Source: UBA1172 sp002457135 (GTDB lineage Bacteria > Pseudomonadota > Alphaproteobacteria > Puniceispirillales > UBA1172). From it: a DNA stretch of 64,000 nucleotides. The notes beneath the pieces are model-generated. The model saw only the letters and a program-made list of their open reading frames with translations. It ran no database searches and was not told the DNA's origin. Positions 38,089 to 45,913 of the stretch are shown piece by piece; position 1 is the stretch's first letter; every line of letters begins with the position of its first letter. A program made the position numbers and the translations under genes. The stretch covers positions 1-64,000 of the forward strand of contig CBFIBR010000004.1 of the NCBI GenBank assembly GCA_965660935.1. Direction: 5' to 3'.

Positions 38089-38853
38089 ATGCTCTCCGCC
38101 TTCTCCCGATCCCCTGTCCCTGACGATAATCCGGCACGCCCGCTCAATGACGGTGTATGGGCTGCCTTCAGCATCCCCGGGGTCAGTATTTTTGCCAATA
38201 TGGTGGGGTTTGCGGCGATTGCCCGGCAGGCCGGGTTTGATCTGCCCATGACGCTGGCCACCACCTTGCTGGTCTGGGGTATGCCCGGGCAGGTCGCCAT
38301 GGCCTCGCTTCATATCGCCGGTGCATCGCTGCTGGTGATTTTCACCGCGGTCGCGCTCGCCAATATGCGGATGCTGCTGATGTCGATCTCGGGCATGGAA
38401 ATGATGGCGCTTAATGAGGGCCGTCACCCGTTCTGGCAAAAGGTTCTGCTGATGCAGATGCTGGCGATCACCTCATGGGTGCAGATCGGCATGGTGGAGG
38501 GGCGTTATTCGAAACCGGGCCTGGTGCGGTATTTTGCCGGTTTTGCCAGCGTGATCTATGCGCTTGGCATGCTCGGGACACTGGCGGGGTATTATCTTTC
38601 GGACTGGGCCAGCCCTGATGTGTTGCGCGCCGTTCTGGTGATCACGCCGCTCTATATTCTGCTGATGGTGATCAATGCCCGCCGGATGCTGAACCGGGTG
38701 GCCGGGGTTGCGGGGGGTGCGCTCTGCCCTGTTCTTTATCCCGTTCTCGGGGAATGGTCGATCCTGATCGGCGGTATCGCCGCCGGTACCATGGTGGTGA
38801 TGGCTGACCGCTTCTGGCAACGCGCCTCAACCGGGGCAGGGGGTCCAGAATGA
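38089..38853 (+). CDS. azlC: AzlC family branched-chain amino-acid exporter, large subunit
   Basis: Membrane protein with about six to eight spans, 254 aa, of the AzlC/YgaZ family. The motif FSIPGVSIFANMVGFAAIARQ near the start and WGMPGQVAMASLHIAGAS, then ALANMRMLLMSISGM, match the family. It works with AzlD, whose gene overlaps it by 4 nt. An in-frame GTG lies 6 nt upstream (38083). Export of branched-chain amino acids or analogues is inferred from the family. Confidence 0.9.
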   Translation: MLSAFSRSPVPDDNPARPLNDGVWAAFSIPGVSIFANMVGFAAIARQAGFDLPMTLATTLLVWGMPGQVAMASLHIAGASLLVIFTAVALANMRMLLMSISGMEMMALNEGRHPFWQKVLLMQMLAITSWVQIGMVEGRYSKPGLVRYFAGFASVIYALGMLGTLAGYYLSDWASPDVLRAVLVITPLYILLMVINARRMLNRVAGVAGGALCPVLYPVLGEWSILIGGIAAGTMVVMADRFWQRASTGAGGPE

Positions 38854-39170
38854 TTGAGCTGTGGATAGCCATCCTTCTGGCCTTTGCCGGAACCTTCTGC
38901 TGGCGATTTCTCGGGGTCATCATCGGGGACCGCCTGCCCCAGGAAAGCCTCGTGTCGGTATGGGTCAACGCGGTGGCCTATGCCATGGTTTCGGGGGTGA
39001 TGATGCTGATTGTTGTCTTCCCATCCGGGCTGGTGGCATCATCCAGCCTGACATCGCGGCTGGTTGCGCTTTTTCTTGCGCTTGTGGTGATGCTGTGGTG
39101 CCGCAATATGCTGATGGCCGCGCTGGCCGGATTGTGCGGATTTATCGCGGTGACATATTTTATTGCCTGA
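38850..39170 (+). CDS. azlD: AzlD family branched-chain amino-acid exporter, small subunit
   Basis: Partner of AzlC: 106 aa with three to four hydrophobic segments (MIELWIAILLAFAGTFCWRF; AMVSGVMMLIVVFPSGLVA; LFLALVVMLWCRNMLMAALA). The start overlaps the azlC stop (ATGA). Size, topology and position fit AzlD/YgaH. Confidence 0.86.
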   Translation: MIELWIAILLAFAGTFCWRFLGVIIGDRLPQESLVSVWVNAVAYAMVSGVMMLIVVFPSGLVASSSLTSRLVALFLALVVMLWCRNMLMAALAGLCGFIAVTYFIA

Positions 39171-39232
39171 GACTATACTTTGAGAAATACCATCTATATT
39201 ACGATTTGTTGCTAGAATGCCGGAATTGAAAG

Positions 39233-39667
39233 ATGAATGCCGACGATATTATCAAGAACCTTGAGCTGAAACCTCACCCTGAGGGCGGCTGGTATACCGA
39301 GACCCTCCCCAGTTTTTACGAAGATAATACGCGGGCCCCTGCGTCTGCGATCTATTTTCTGCTGAAAGAGGGGGAAACAGCGCATTGGCACCGGATTACC
39401 GATGCTGTTGAGGTATGGAGCTGGCATGCCGGCTCTTCGCTTTCGCTCTATTCAAGGCAAAGCCGGAAAAACGCCGTTCAAATAACGACGCTGGGGATGG
39501 ATATTGCCAAGGGGCAGCGTCCCCAGGCCATTATCCCGGCCGGAACGTGGCAGTCCGCCAGCGCCAATGAGGGCTGGGTTCTGGCCAGCAACATCGTGGC
39601 CCCCGGCTTTGATTTCAATTCCCTGGAGCTGGCCCCGATCGGGTTTGAACCCGGTTTCGGCATCTGA
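39233..39667 (+). CDS. Cupin, DUF985 family
   Basis: Single-domain beta-barrel cupin of 144 aa. The DUF985 signatures are LELKPHPEGGWYTET at the N-terminus, SAIYFLLKEGETAHWHRI (metal-type His residues), VWSWHAGSSL, and the terminal VAPGFDFNSLEL. Function of the family is not settled; sugar epimerase or isomerase roles have been suggested by fold only. It stands alone between azlD and the iron-binding protein gene. Confidence 0.9.
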   Translation: MNADDIIKNLELKPHPEGGWYTETLPSFYEDNTRAPASAIYFLLKEGETAHWHRITDAVEVWSWHAGSSLSLYSRQSRKNAVQITTLGMDIAKGQRPQAIIPAGTWQSASANEGWVLASNIVAPGFDFNSLELAPIGFEPGFGI

Positions 39668-39725
39668 TCATCAAGCGCTCATCAATCCGCCGATAAATTT
39701 TCTTTCATGAAGTCAAAAAAAGAAA

Positions 39726-39753
39726 TTGACTGCGCTTTTTTCTTGTTCATAGT
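39726..39753 (+). promoter_or_regulatory. Candidate promoter for the iron-binding protein gene
   Basis: TTGACT at 39726-39731 and CATAGT at 39748-39753 are spaced 16 nt, overlapping the start of the Fur box at 39753. An operator that covers the -10 and start site fits repression. Confidence 0.35.
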
Positions 39754-39767
39754 GATAATCATTCTCA
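39753..39767. promoter_or_regulatory. Fur-type operator (7-1-7 box)
   Basis: TGATAATCATTCTCA matches the 7-1-7 Fur pattern (TGATAAT-N-ATTATCA) at 13 of 15 positions. It is 24 nt before the ATG of the iron-binding protein gene, a fitting target. Confidence 0.6.
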
Positions 39768-39790
39768 TTGTCAGGCTAAAGGAAAGTTTA

Positions 39791-40795
39791 ATGAAGTATT
39801 TTTTGTCCATCGTTTTGATGGCTCTCGGCATCAGTCAGGTCAATGCCGCCGAGCTCAATGTCTACTCATACCGCACGCCCGCCTTGCTGCAGCCGTTTCT
39901 GGATGCCTACACGGCTGAAACAGGAACAACGTTCAATATTGTCCACGCCCCCAAGGGCCTGGCCCAGCGCCTGCAAGCTGAGGGCAAATCATCCCCGGCT
40001 GATCTGGTCCTGACCGTTGATGTCTCCCGGGTCAGTGAATTGAAGGATCTGGACCTGCTGGCCCCGATTGCATCCAGTGTCATCAATGAGAGGGTGCCAG
40101 CCTATCTCCGGGATGAAGATGATCTCTGGACAGCACTGTCCCTGCGGGCGCGTATTATCGCTATCGCCAAGGATCGTGTCCCCGAAGGCGCCATTACCCG
40201 GATCGAAGACCTGGCCAAGCCTGAATGGAAAGGGCGTGTCTGCACCCGCAAGGGCAGCCATGTCTATAACCGGGCGCTGCTGGCCTCGCTGATCGCCCAT
40301 CTGGGTGAAGAAAAGGCCGAAGCCTGGGTCGAAGGCCTGGTCAGCAATCTGGCCCGCCGCCCGCAAGGCAATGACCGGGCCCAGGCCAAGGCCATGTTTG
40401 CCGGTGAATGCGATGTTGCGGTGATGAACACCTATTATGTCGGCAAGATGAAATACAACGAAAAGAACCCTGAGCAGAAGAAATGGGCAGCGGCCATGGG
40501 CATCGTCTACCTCAATCAGGATGATCGCGGCCAGCATCTGAACATTTCGGGTGGCGGTATCGTCAAGTATTCCAAAAATCAGGATGCCGCGAGGGCGTTT
40601 CTCGAATGGCTGACAGGGGATGAGGCCCAGCGCATCTATACCTCCGTGAACTATGAATTCCCGGTCAACGCTGCGGTTTCCCCTGATACGGAAGTGGCAT
40701 CGTGGGGGTCGTTCAAGCCTGACACCCTGCCTATTTCAGCCCTCGCCGAAAACGCAACAAAGGCGCAAATGGTTATCGATCGGACAGGTTGGTAA
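39791..40795 (+). CDS. Ferric-iron ABC transporter substrate-binding protein (FutA/FbpA type)
   Basis: Periplasmic Fe3+-binding protein of 334 aa. Signal peptide 1-19 is cleaved at VNA-AE. The mature protein starts ELNVYSYRTPALLQPFLDAY, a family hallmark, and holds KGSHVYNRALLASLIAHLG and the paired tyrosines in AVMNTYYVGKM that usually coordinate iron. The start ATG 39791 has AAAGGA 7 nt upstream; a longer frame to 39707 would put a hydrophobic segment over the operator and is rejected. No permease or ATPase gene lies nearby, so it must serve a transporter encoded elsewhere. Fur control is likely from the box just upstream. Confidence 0.92.
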   Translation: MKYFLSIVLMALGISQVNAAELNVYSYRTPALLQPFLDAYTAETGTTFNIVHAPKGLAQRLQAEGKSSPADLVLTVDVSRVSELKDLDLLAPIASSVINERVPAYLRDEDDLWTALSLRARIIAIAKDRVPEGAITRIEDLAKPEWKGRVCTRKGSHVYNRALLASLIAHLGEEKAEAWVEGLVSNLARRPQGNDRAQAKAMFAGECDVAVMNTYYVGKMKYNEKNPEQKKWAAAMGIVYLNQDDRGQHLNISGGGIVKYSKNQDAARAFLEWLTGDEAQRIYTSVNYEFPVNAAVSPDTEVASWGSFKPDTLPISALAENATKAQMVIDRTGW

Positions 40796-40828
40796 AATCT
40801 CCCCAACGATGCCATTCTGTGTATCTGG

Positions 40829-40857
40829 AAAAGCATCAGCCTCTGGTTGGTGCTTTT
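40829..40857 (+). terminator. Rho-independent terminator after the iron-binding protein gene
   Basis: AAAAGCATCA (40829-40838) pairs with TGGTGCTTTT (40848-40857) over 10 bp with one G-U pair and a 9-nt loop; the 3' arm ends in TTTT. It lies 34 nt after the stop. Confidence 0.65.
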
Positions 40858-40860
40858 CTG

Positions 40861-40940
40861 GTTCTGGCCGGAGGGTTCTGGCCGGGGGTTTTGACCGGGG
40901 GTTCTGGCCGGGGGGGGTCTGGCCGGGGGTTTTGGCGGGA
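40861..40940. repeat. G-rich degenerate tandem repeat upstream of mttB
   Basis: About five copies of a 13-16-nt unit close to GTTCTGGCCGGGG follow the terminator directly. Successive G-runs of five, five, eight and five are separated by 7-8 nt on the plus strand, so a G-quadruplex is possible. The rest of the 260-nt gap (40941-41055) shows no gene. Confidence 0.75.
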
Positions 40941-41055
40941 TAATTGGCGGGCATGGTGATCAACGCAATCCATGCAGGGCTTGCCAAATTGGGGAAAGCG
41001 AATGACACTGGCGGCATGATGGTGATGCAGCTTGTTGAATATTGGTGCCGGTGCG

Positions 41056-42588
41056 ATGAATAATTCCAACCCTGAAGTCAGAACCCCCGCCACACGGTCA
41101 GGGCGCAGGGGGCGAAAATCCAGCCCTGTGACCAGGCCTGCTACCCTTGGTCTGCCCGGGGGTGGTCTGGCGGTTCTGGGTGATGCCGCCTGCCGCAAGG
41201 TTGATGAGGCGGCGCGCCGTATCCTGTCTGAAATCGGTTTTGCCGAGGCCCCGGCCTCAGCCCGAACCCTGGTCGGCGATGCTGGCGGGTATCCGGGTGG
41301 TGACAGGCTGGTCTTCCCGCCATCCATGATTGATGATGCGATCGCGTCACTGGCGCGGCCCCTGACGCTGCATGGCCTGAAGGAGGGGCGGGAGGTAACG
41401 CTGGGTACCGATGCGGTTCATATCGCAACCGGCGGCGCGGCACCGATGATCCTTGATCACATCAGCGGGGATTACCGGGAAACCCGGCTCAACGATATTT
41501 ACCTCGCGGCACGGCTGGTGGATCAGCTGGACCACATTCATTTTTTCAGCCGCCCCATGGTTGCCCGCGACATGCCCGATATAATGTCGCTTGACCTCAA
41601 CACCGCCTATGCCTGCCTGAAGGGAACGGGCAAGCCTGTTTCAACCGCGGTGACTGACCCCCTGAACCTCCCCCCCATTGTTGAGATGGTGACCATGATC
41701 GCGGGGTCGGAGCAGGCCTTTCGGGAACGCCCGTTCCTGTCGCTCAACATCAATCATGTGACCCCGCCGCTGAGGCTGTCAGCTGAGGCGATTGACGTGA
41801 TGATCGGTGCCGCAAGGGCGGGTATCCCGGTTCATTCCAACACCTTCGGTCAGGTTGGTGCCTCCAGCCCGGTGGAACCGCTGGCTGCGCTGGCCCAGAC
41901 TGTGGCTGAAACCCTCGGCGGGATGATCATTGCCTGGCTGGCCAATCCCGATGCCGGGGTGATTTTCGGGGCCAGGCCGATGATCACCGATCTGCGCACC
42001 GGTGCCATGAGCGGCGGCAGTGGCGAGCAGGCCAGGCTGATGGCCGCCTCCGCAACCATGGCCCGGTTTTACGGCTTTCCCGGATCAACCATTGCCGGGG
42101 CGACCGACAGCAAACTGCCTGATGCCCAGGCCGGGTATGAAAAGGCCCTGACGGTGCTGATGGCGGCCCAGGCCGGGTCCAACCTGATCACCCAGGGTGC
42201 CGGGATGCAGGCCAGCCTGATGGGCTGTGCGCTGGAAAACTATGTCATCGACAACGACATGGCGGGCGCGATTATGCGCAGCCTTGATCATCCCCAGGAT
42301 TTTGATGTTGACGCGACGCTGGCATCCATCAGCGGCGTGGTCACGGGTGAGGGTCATTTCCTGGGTGAGGCGGATACACTCGCCCGGATGCAGTCGGATT
42401 ACCTCTACCCCGATATCGCGGATCGCCGTTCGATTGAGGAATGGCAGATAGGCGGGTCAGGCGATATCCGCATCAAGGCGCAGGCAAAGGTCACCGAGCT
42501 GCTGGCCAATCCGGTCCCTGATTATATCCCGCCCGACGTTGATCAGGCCCTGAACGACCGGTTTGATCTGAAACTCAATCCAGTGTGA
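41056..42588 (+). CDS. MttB-family corrinoid methyltransferase (non-pyrrolysine)
   Basis: Member of the trimethylamine methyltransferase superfamily, 510 aa, TIM-barrel. It carries no in-frame amber codon, so it belongs to the non-pyrrolysine group whose characterised members demethylate glycine betaine, proline betaine, carnitine or related quaternary amines onto a corrinoid protein. Family features include ILSEIGFAEAP, HIATGGAAPMILD, HSNTFGQVGASSPV, MSGGSGEQARLMAA and AGATDSKLPDAQAGYEKALT. The start is ATG 41056. No corrinoid protein or reductive activase lies nearby. Downstream genes suggest a link to glyoxylate/serine metabolism. Substrate unknown. Confidence 0.88.
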   Translation: MNNSNPEVRTPATRSGRRGRKSSPVTRPATLGLPGGGLAVLGDAACRKVDEAARRILSEIGFAEAPASARTLVGDAGGYPGGDRLVFPPSMIDDAIASLARPLTLHGLKEGREVTLGTDAVHIATGGAAPMILDHISGDYRETRLNDIYLAARLVDQLDHIHFFSRPMVARDMPDIMSLDLNTAYACLKGTGKPVSTAVTDPLNLPPIVEMVTMIAGSEQAFRERPFLSLNINHVTPPLRLSAEAIDVMIGAARAGIPVHSNTFGQVGASSPVEPLAALAQTVAETLGGMIIAWLANPDAGVIFGARPMITDLRTGAMSGGSGEQARLMAASATMARFYGFPGSTIAGATDSKLPDAQAGYEKALTVLMAAQAGSNLITQGAGMQASLMGCALENYVIDNDMAGAIMRSLDHPQDFDVDATLASISGVVTGEGHFLGEADTLARMQSDYLYPDIADRRSIEEWQIGGSGDIRIKAQAKVTELLANPVPDYIPPDVDQALNDRFDLKLNPV

Positions 42589-42680
42589 TAAGCATTCAGC
42601 ATTAAAAATCAGCGATATTGACTGTTCAGGGCATTGAATGGTCCTATTGTTGGTGTTGAGAGAGAAGGAAATCAATCATC

Positions 42681-43631
42681 ATGAGTCACCGCCCGACACC
42701 AGAGCCATCACGGAGGCTGCGCCGATGCCTGCTGGCTGTTCCGGCATCATCCATGAAGATGATGACCAAGGCCCTGACCACCGAGGCTGATGCTGTCTTC
42801 CTCGATCTGGAAGATGCCGTGGCCCCGAATGAAAAAGACACGGCCCGCAGCCTCGCCATTGAGGCGCTGACCAGCATGGACTGGCGCGGCAATGCCAAGA
42901 CCATCTCGCTCAGGGTCAACGGGCTGGATACAGACTGGACATGGCGCGATATCACGGCGGTGGTTGAGGCGGCGGGCAAGCATATCGACACCATCATTCT
43001 GCCCAAGGTCGGCGGCCCCGAGGACCTCTATGCCGTTGATATGCTGATCAGCCAGATTGCCCGTTCCTGCGGGTTTGCACCGCCCGGGCTGGAAGCGCTG
43101 ATTGAAACCGCAGCAGGGGTCAACAACCTTGAGGCCATTGCCCGCTATAACCGTGATATGGGTTCCATGCGGCTTGAGGCAATGCATTTCGGGGCCGGGG
43201 ATTATGCCGCCAGCGTCAACGCCAGGACGGTGGAAATCGGCGGGCTTAACCCTGATTACCCCGGTGACCAGTTCCATTTTGCCCTGTCGCGGATAGTTGC
43301 GGTCTGCCGGGCCAACGGCATCATTCCGATGGATAGCGCCTATGGTGATTTCAACGACCCCGAGGGCTATGAGGCCGCCGCACGCCGCGCCATCAGCATT
43401 GGCATGAATGGCAAATGGGCGATCCATCCCTCACAGATCCCGCTGGCCAATGCCGTGTTCTCGCCCTCGGCCGAGGAGGTTGAACGCGCCCGTGCCATGC
43501 TGGCAGCCCTCGATGATGCTGCCGCCAGGGGGCTGGGGGCGGTGCGGTTCGAAGGCCGCATGATTGATGCCGCCAACGAACGCATGATCCGTGCGCTTCT
43601 GGCCACCCATGACCGAATTTCCAGTCAATAA
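42681..43631 (+). CDS. HpcH/HpaI (CitE-like) lyase, probably malyl-CoA lyase type
   Basis: TIM-barrel lyase of 316 aa. It matches malyl-CoA/beta-methylmalyl-CoA lyases: RRCLLAVPASSMKMMTKAL, VFLDLEDAVAPNEKD (metal-binding Glu and Asp), ALIETAAGVNNLEAIA, MHFGAGDYAAS, and GMNGKWAIHPSQIPLANAVF. Such enzymes cleave malyl-CoA to acetyl-CoA and glyoxylate or the reverse. The ATG has AAGGAAA about 9 nt upstream. It follows mttB by 92 nt and precedes the hydroxyacid dehydrogenase by 47 nt, on the same strand. Citryl- or citramalyl-CoA lyase activity is an alternative. Confidence 0.85.
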   Translation: MSHRPTPEPSRRLRRCLLAVPASSMKMMTKALTTEADAVFLDLEDAVAPNEKDTARSLAIEALTSMDWRGNAKTISLRVNGLDTDWTWRDITAVVEAAGKHIDTIILPKVGGPEDLYAVDMLISQIARSCGFAPPGLEALIETAAGVNNLEAIARYNRDMGSMRLEAMHFGAGDYAASVNARTVEIGGLNPDYPGDQFHFALSRIVAVCRANGIIPMDSAYGDFNDPEGYEAAARRAISIGMNGKWAIHPSQIPLANAVFSPSAEEVERARAMLAALDDAAARGLGAVRFEGRMIDAANERMIRALLATHDRISSQ

Positions 43632-43678
43632 TGATCCAATAAATAATGACCAATAATTTGAGAGGACAGTAAGTTACC

Positions 43679-44650
43679 ATGACAAAGCCAAGTGTTTTCA
43701 TTACCCGCCGTTGGCCGGCCGCATCCGAAGCCGCCATGCATGAAGCCTTTGATGTCACCATGAACGATGCTGATGAACAGCTCTCGGCGGAGGCTATTGC
43801 CGAGGCCATGCAATCGCATGATGCCATCGCCCCCACCGTCACCGACCCTGTGGGTGAGGCGACGATTGAGTCAGGGGCAGGCGGCAAGTGCCGGATCATC
43901 GCCAATTTCGGGGTCGGGGTGAACCATATCGACAGCAAGGCCGCGTCGCGTCACGGCATGATCATCACCAACACCCCCGGGGTGCTGACCGATGCCACCG
44001 CCGATATTGCGCTGACCCTGATGCTGATGACCATGCGCCGTGCCGGTGAGGGTGAACGCGAACTCCGTGCCGGGGAATGGAGCGGCTGGCGGCCAACCCA
44101 TCTTCTCGGCCAGCAGATGACGGGCAAGACGCTTGGCATTATCGGCATGGGACGGATCGGCAAGGCCACCGCCCGCCGCGCTGCGCTCGGCTTTGGCATG
44201 AAGATCGTGTTCTACAACCGGTCAACGGTGAATGACTGCGGCGATTTCGAAGGTGAGCAACTGCCCACTGTCGAGGCTGTCTGCCAGCATGCTGATCTGG
44301 TCAGCCTGCATTGCCCCGGGGGTGAGGAAACCCGCCATATCCTGGGGGAAAAGGCGCTTGCCGCCATGCCGTCCCATGGCATTGTCATCAACACCGCCCG
44401 TGGTGATGTGGTGGATGAGGAGGCGCTGGCCGATGCGCTCCATGGCGGGCATATCGGCGGTGCCGGGCTGGATGTTTTTCAGGGTGAACCGGTCATCAAT
44501 CCCCGGCTCATGAACGCCCCCAACGTGGTGCTGTTGCCGCATCTGGGATCAGCGACAACCGAAACCCGAAACGCCATGGGCATGACAGTCTGCGAAAACC
44601 TGAAGGCGTTTTTTGCGGGCAAGGACGTTCCCAACCCGGTTCATTCCTGA
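43679..44650 (+). CDS. D-2-hydroxyacid dehydrogenase (glyoxylate/hydroxypyruvate reductase type)
   Basis: NAD(P)H-dependent reductase of 323 aa. The Rossmann motif GIIGMGRIGKATARR, catalytic Arg in INTARGDVVDEEAL, catalytic Glu in VFQGEPVINP, and catalytic His in LLPHLGSATTET are all present. By position between a malyl-CoA lyase-like gene (makes glyoxylate) and glycerate kinase, reduction of hydroxypyruvate to D-glycerate, or glyoxylate to glycolate, is the likely role. The next gene begins 6 nt after its stop. Confidence 0.92.
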   Translation: MTKPSVFITRRWPAASEAAMHEAFDVTMNDADEQLSAEAIAEAMQSHDAIAPTVTDPVGEATIESGAGGKCRIIANFGVGVNHIDSKAASRHGMIITNTPGVLTDATADIALTLMLMTMRRAGEGERELRAGEWSGWRPTHLLGQQMTGKTLGIIGMGRIGKATARRAALGFGMKIVFYNRSTVNDCGDFEGEQLPTVEAVCQHADLVSLHCPGGEETRHILGEKALAAMPSHGIVINTARGDVVDEEALADALHGGHIGGAGLDVFQGEPVINPRLMNAPNVVLLPHLGSATTETRNAMGMTVCENLKAFFAGKDVPNPVHS

Positions 44651-44656
44651 GCGGGC

Positions 44657-45907
44657 ATGGCGATGAGCCTTGATACCCTCATCAAGCGGGCCAATGAGGC
44701 TTTTGATGCTGCCCTTGCGGCGGCGGCCCCGGGTTCAGCCATGGCCCCGGCGCTTGACCGGCTTGATCACCGGCCCACGCATATTCTGGCCATCGGCAAG
44801 GCGGCATCGGCGATGGCGAGGGCCTGCCGTGATCATGGGCTTGATGCCCAGGGCGTGATCATCACCAACCCTGAAAACGCAGCCGATGTTGAGGGTTTTG
44901 AGCTGATCATCGGCGGTCATCCCGTCCCGGACCAGGGCAGCATGGATGGCGCGAAGCGGGCGATTGAGCTGACCTCATCTCTTGGCCCTGATGATCACCT
45001 GCTGGTGTTGCTGAGCGGCGGCGGTTCCGCGCTGATGACCCGGCCTGTCGGTGACCTTGATCTGGACCACAAGCGCATCATCAATGAGGCCTTGCTGGCT
45101 CGCGGCATGGATATCCACCGGATGAACGCCTGCCGCCGTCTCTTTTCCGCCGTCAAGGGCGGCAGGCTGGCCGGATTGGCGGCCCCGGCCCGGGTCACGC
45201 AATGGGTGCTGTCGGATGTTCCGGGGGACCATCTCGCCTCCATCGCCAGTGGTCCTTTTGCGCCTGATCCATGGTCCTTTGATGATGCTGTTGGCTGTGT
45301 TGTTGAGGCTGGCATTACCCGCCATGACTGGGCCACCTCGGTGCTGGATGCCATGCGGAAAGGGGATTTGCCTGCCCCTCTCAGGGATGGTGATCCTGCC
45401 TTTGATCGTGTCGAAACCAGTATTCTGGCCAGCAACGCGATCTGCCGTGAGGCGGCATCAAACGATCTTGGTGACAATACCGTCAGCCTGCCTGATCTGG
45501 ATGGTGATGCCATGGCAATGGGCCGGACCCTTGCCCATGCCGTGATGAACGCACCGGCCCCGCTACTGGCTGTGACCGGGGGCGAAACCGTGGTGACGCT
45601 GCCTCAACAGCACGGGCTTGGCGGGCGTTCCCAGGCCCTTGCACTGTCGTTCCTGCTGGCCATGGAGGATGCCGAATTTGACTGGGTTCTGCTGGCCGCC
45701 GGTACCGATGGTCGTGACGGTCCAACCGATGCGGCAGGGGGGCTGGTGACTAGCGGCATGCGGCCTGATATCGATGCCGCCCGGGCTGCGCTCGATGGCC
45801 ATGACAGCTATCATTATCTTGACCGGATCGGCGGATTGCTGCGCTGCCCACCCACCGGAACCAACCTTGCCGATATTGCGATTGTCCTGACCTCACCCAA
45901 AGGCTGA
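44657..45907 (+). CDS. Glycerate 2-kinase (MOFRL family)
   Basis: Phosphorylates D-glycerate to 2-phosphoglycerate, 416 aa. The N-terminal GKASAMARA and LLVLLSGGGSALMTRPVG give the DUF4147 domain, and the C-terminal MOFRL domain has AVTGGETVVTLPQQHGLGGR and LLAAGTDGRDGPTDAAGG. It follows the hydroxyacid dehydrogenase by 6 nt and probably consumes its product, feeding carbon to central metabolism as in the serine cycle or glyoxylate salvage. It has sometimes been annotated TtuD or hydroxypyruvate reductase. Confidence 0.93.
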   Translation: MAMSLDTLIKRANEAFDAALAAAAPGSAMAPALDRLDHRPTHILAIGKAASAMARACRDHGLDAQGVIITNPENAADVEGFELIIGGHPVPDQGSMDGAKRAIELTSSLGPDDHLLVLLSGGGSALMTRPVGDLDLDHKRIINEALLARGMDIHRMNACRRLFSAVKGGRLAGLAAPARVTQWVLSDVPGDHLASIASGPFAPDPWSFDDAVGCVVEAGITRHDWATSVLDAMRKGDLPAPLRDGDPAFDRVETSILASNAICREAASNDLGDNTVSLPDLDGDAMAMGRTLAHAVMNAPAPLLAVTGGETVVTLPQQHGLGGRSQALALSFLLAMEDAEFDWVLLAAGTDGRDGPTDAAGGLVTSGMRPDIDAARAALDGHDSYHYLDRIGGLLRCPPTGTNLADIAIVLTSPKG

Positions 45908-45913
45908 CCCGGA

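Noticed and set aside
41056..42588. Pyrrolysine-type trimethylamine methyltransferase
   Set aside because: The frame has no internal TAG and is complete, so the Pyl-dependent type is excluded.
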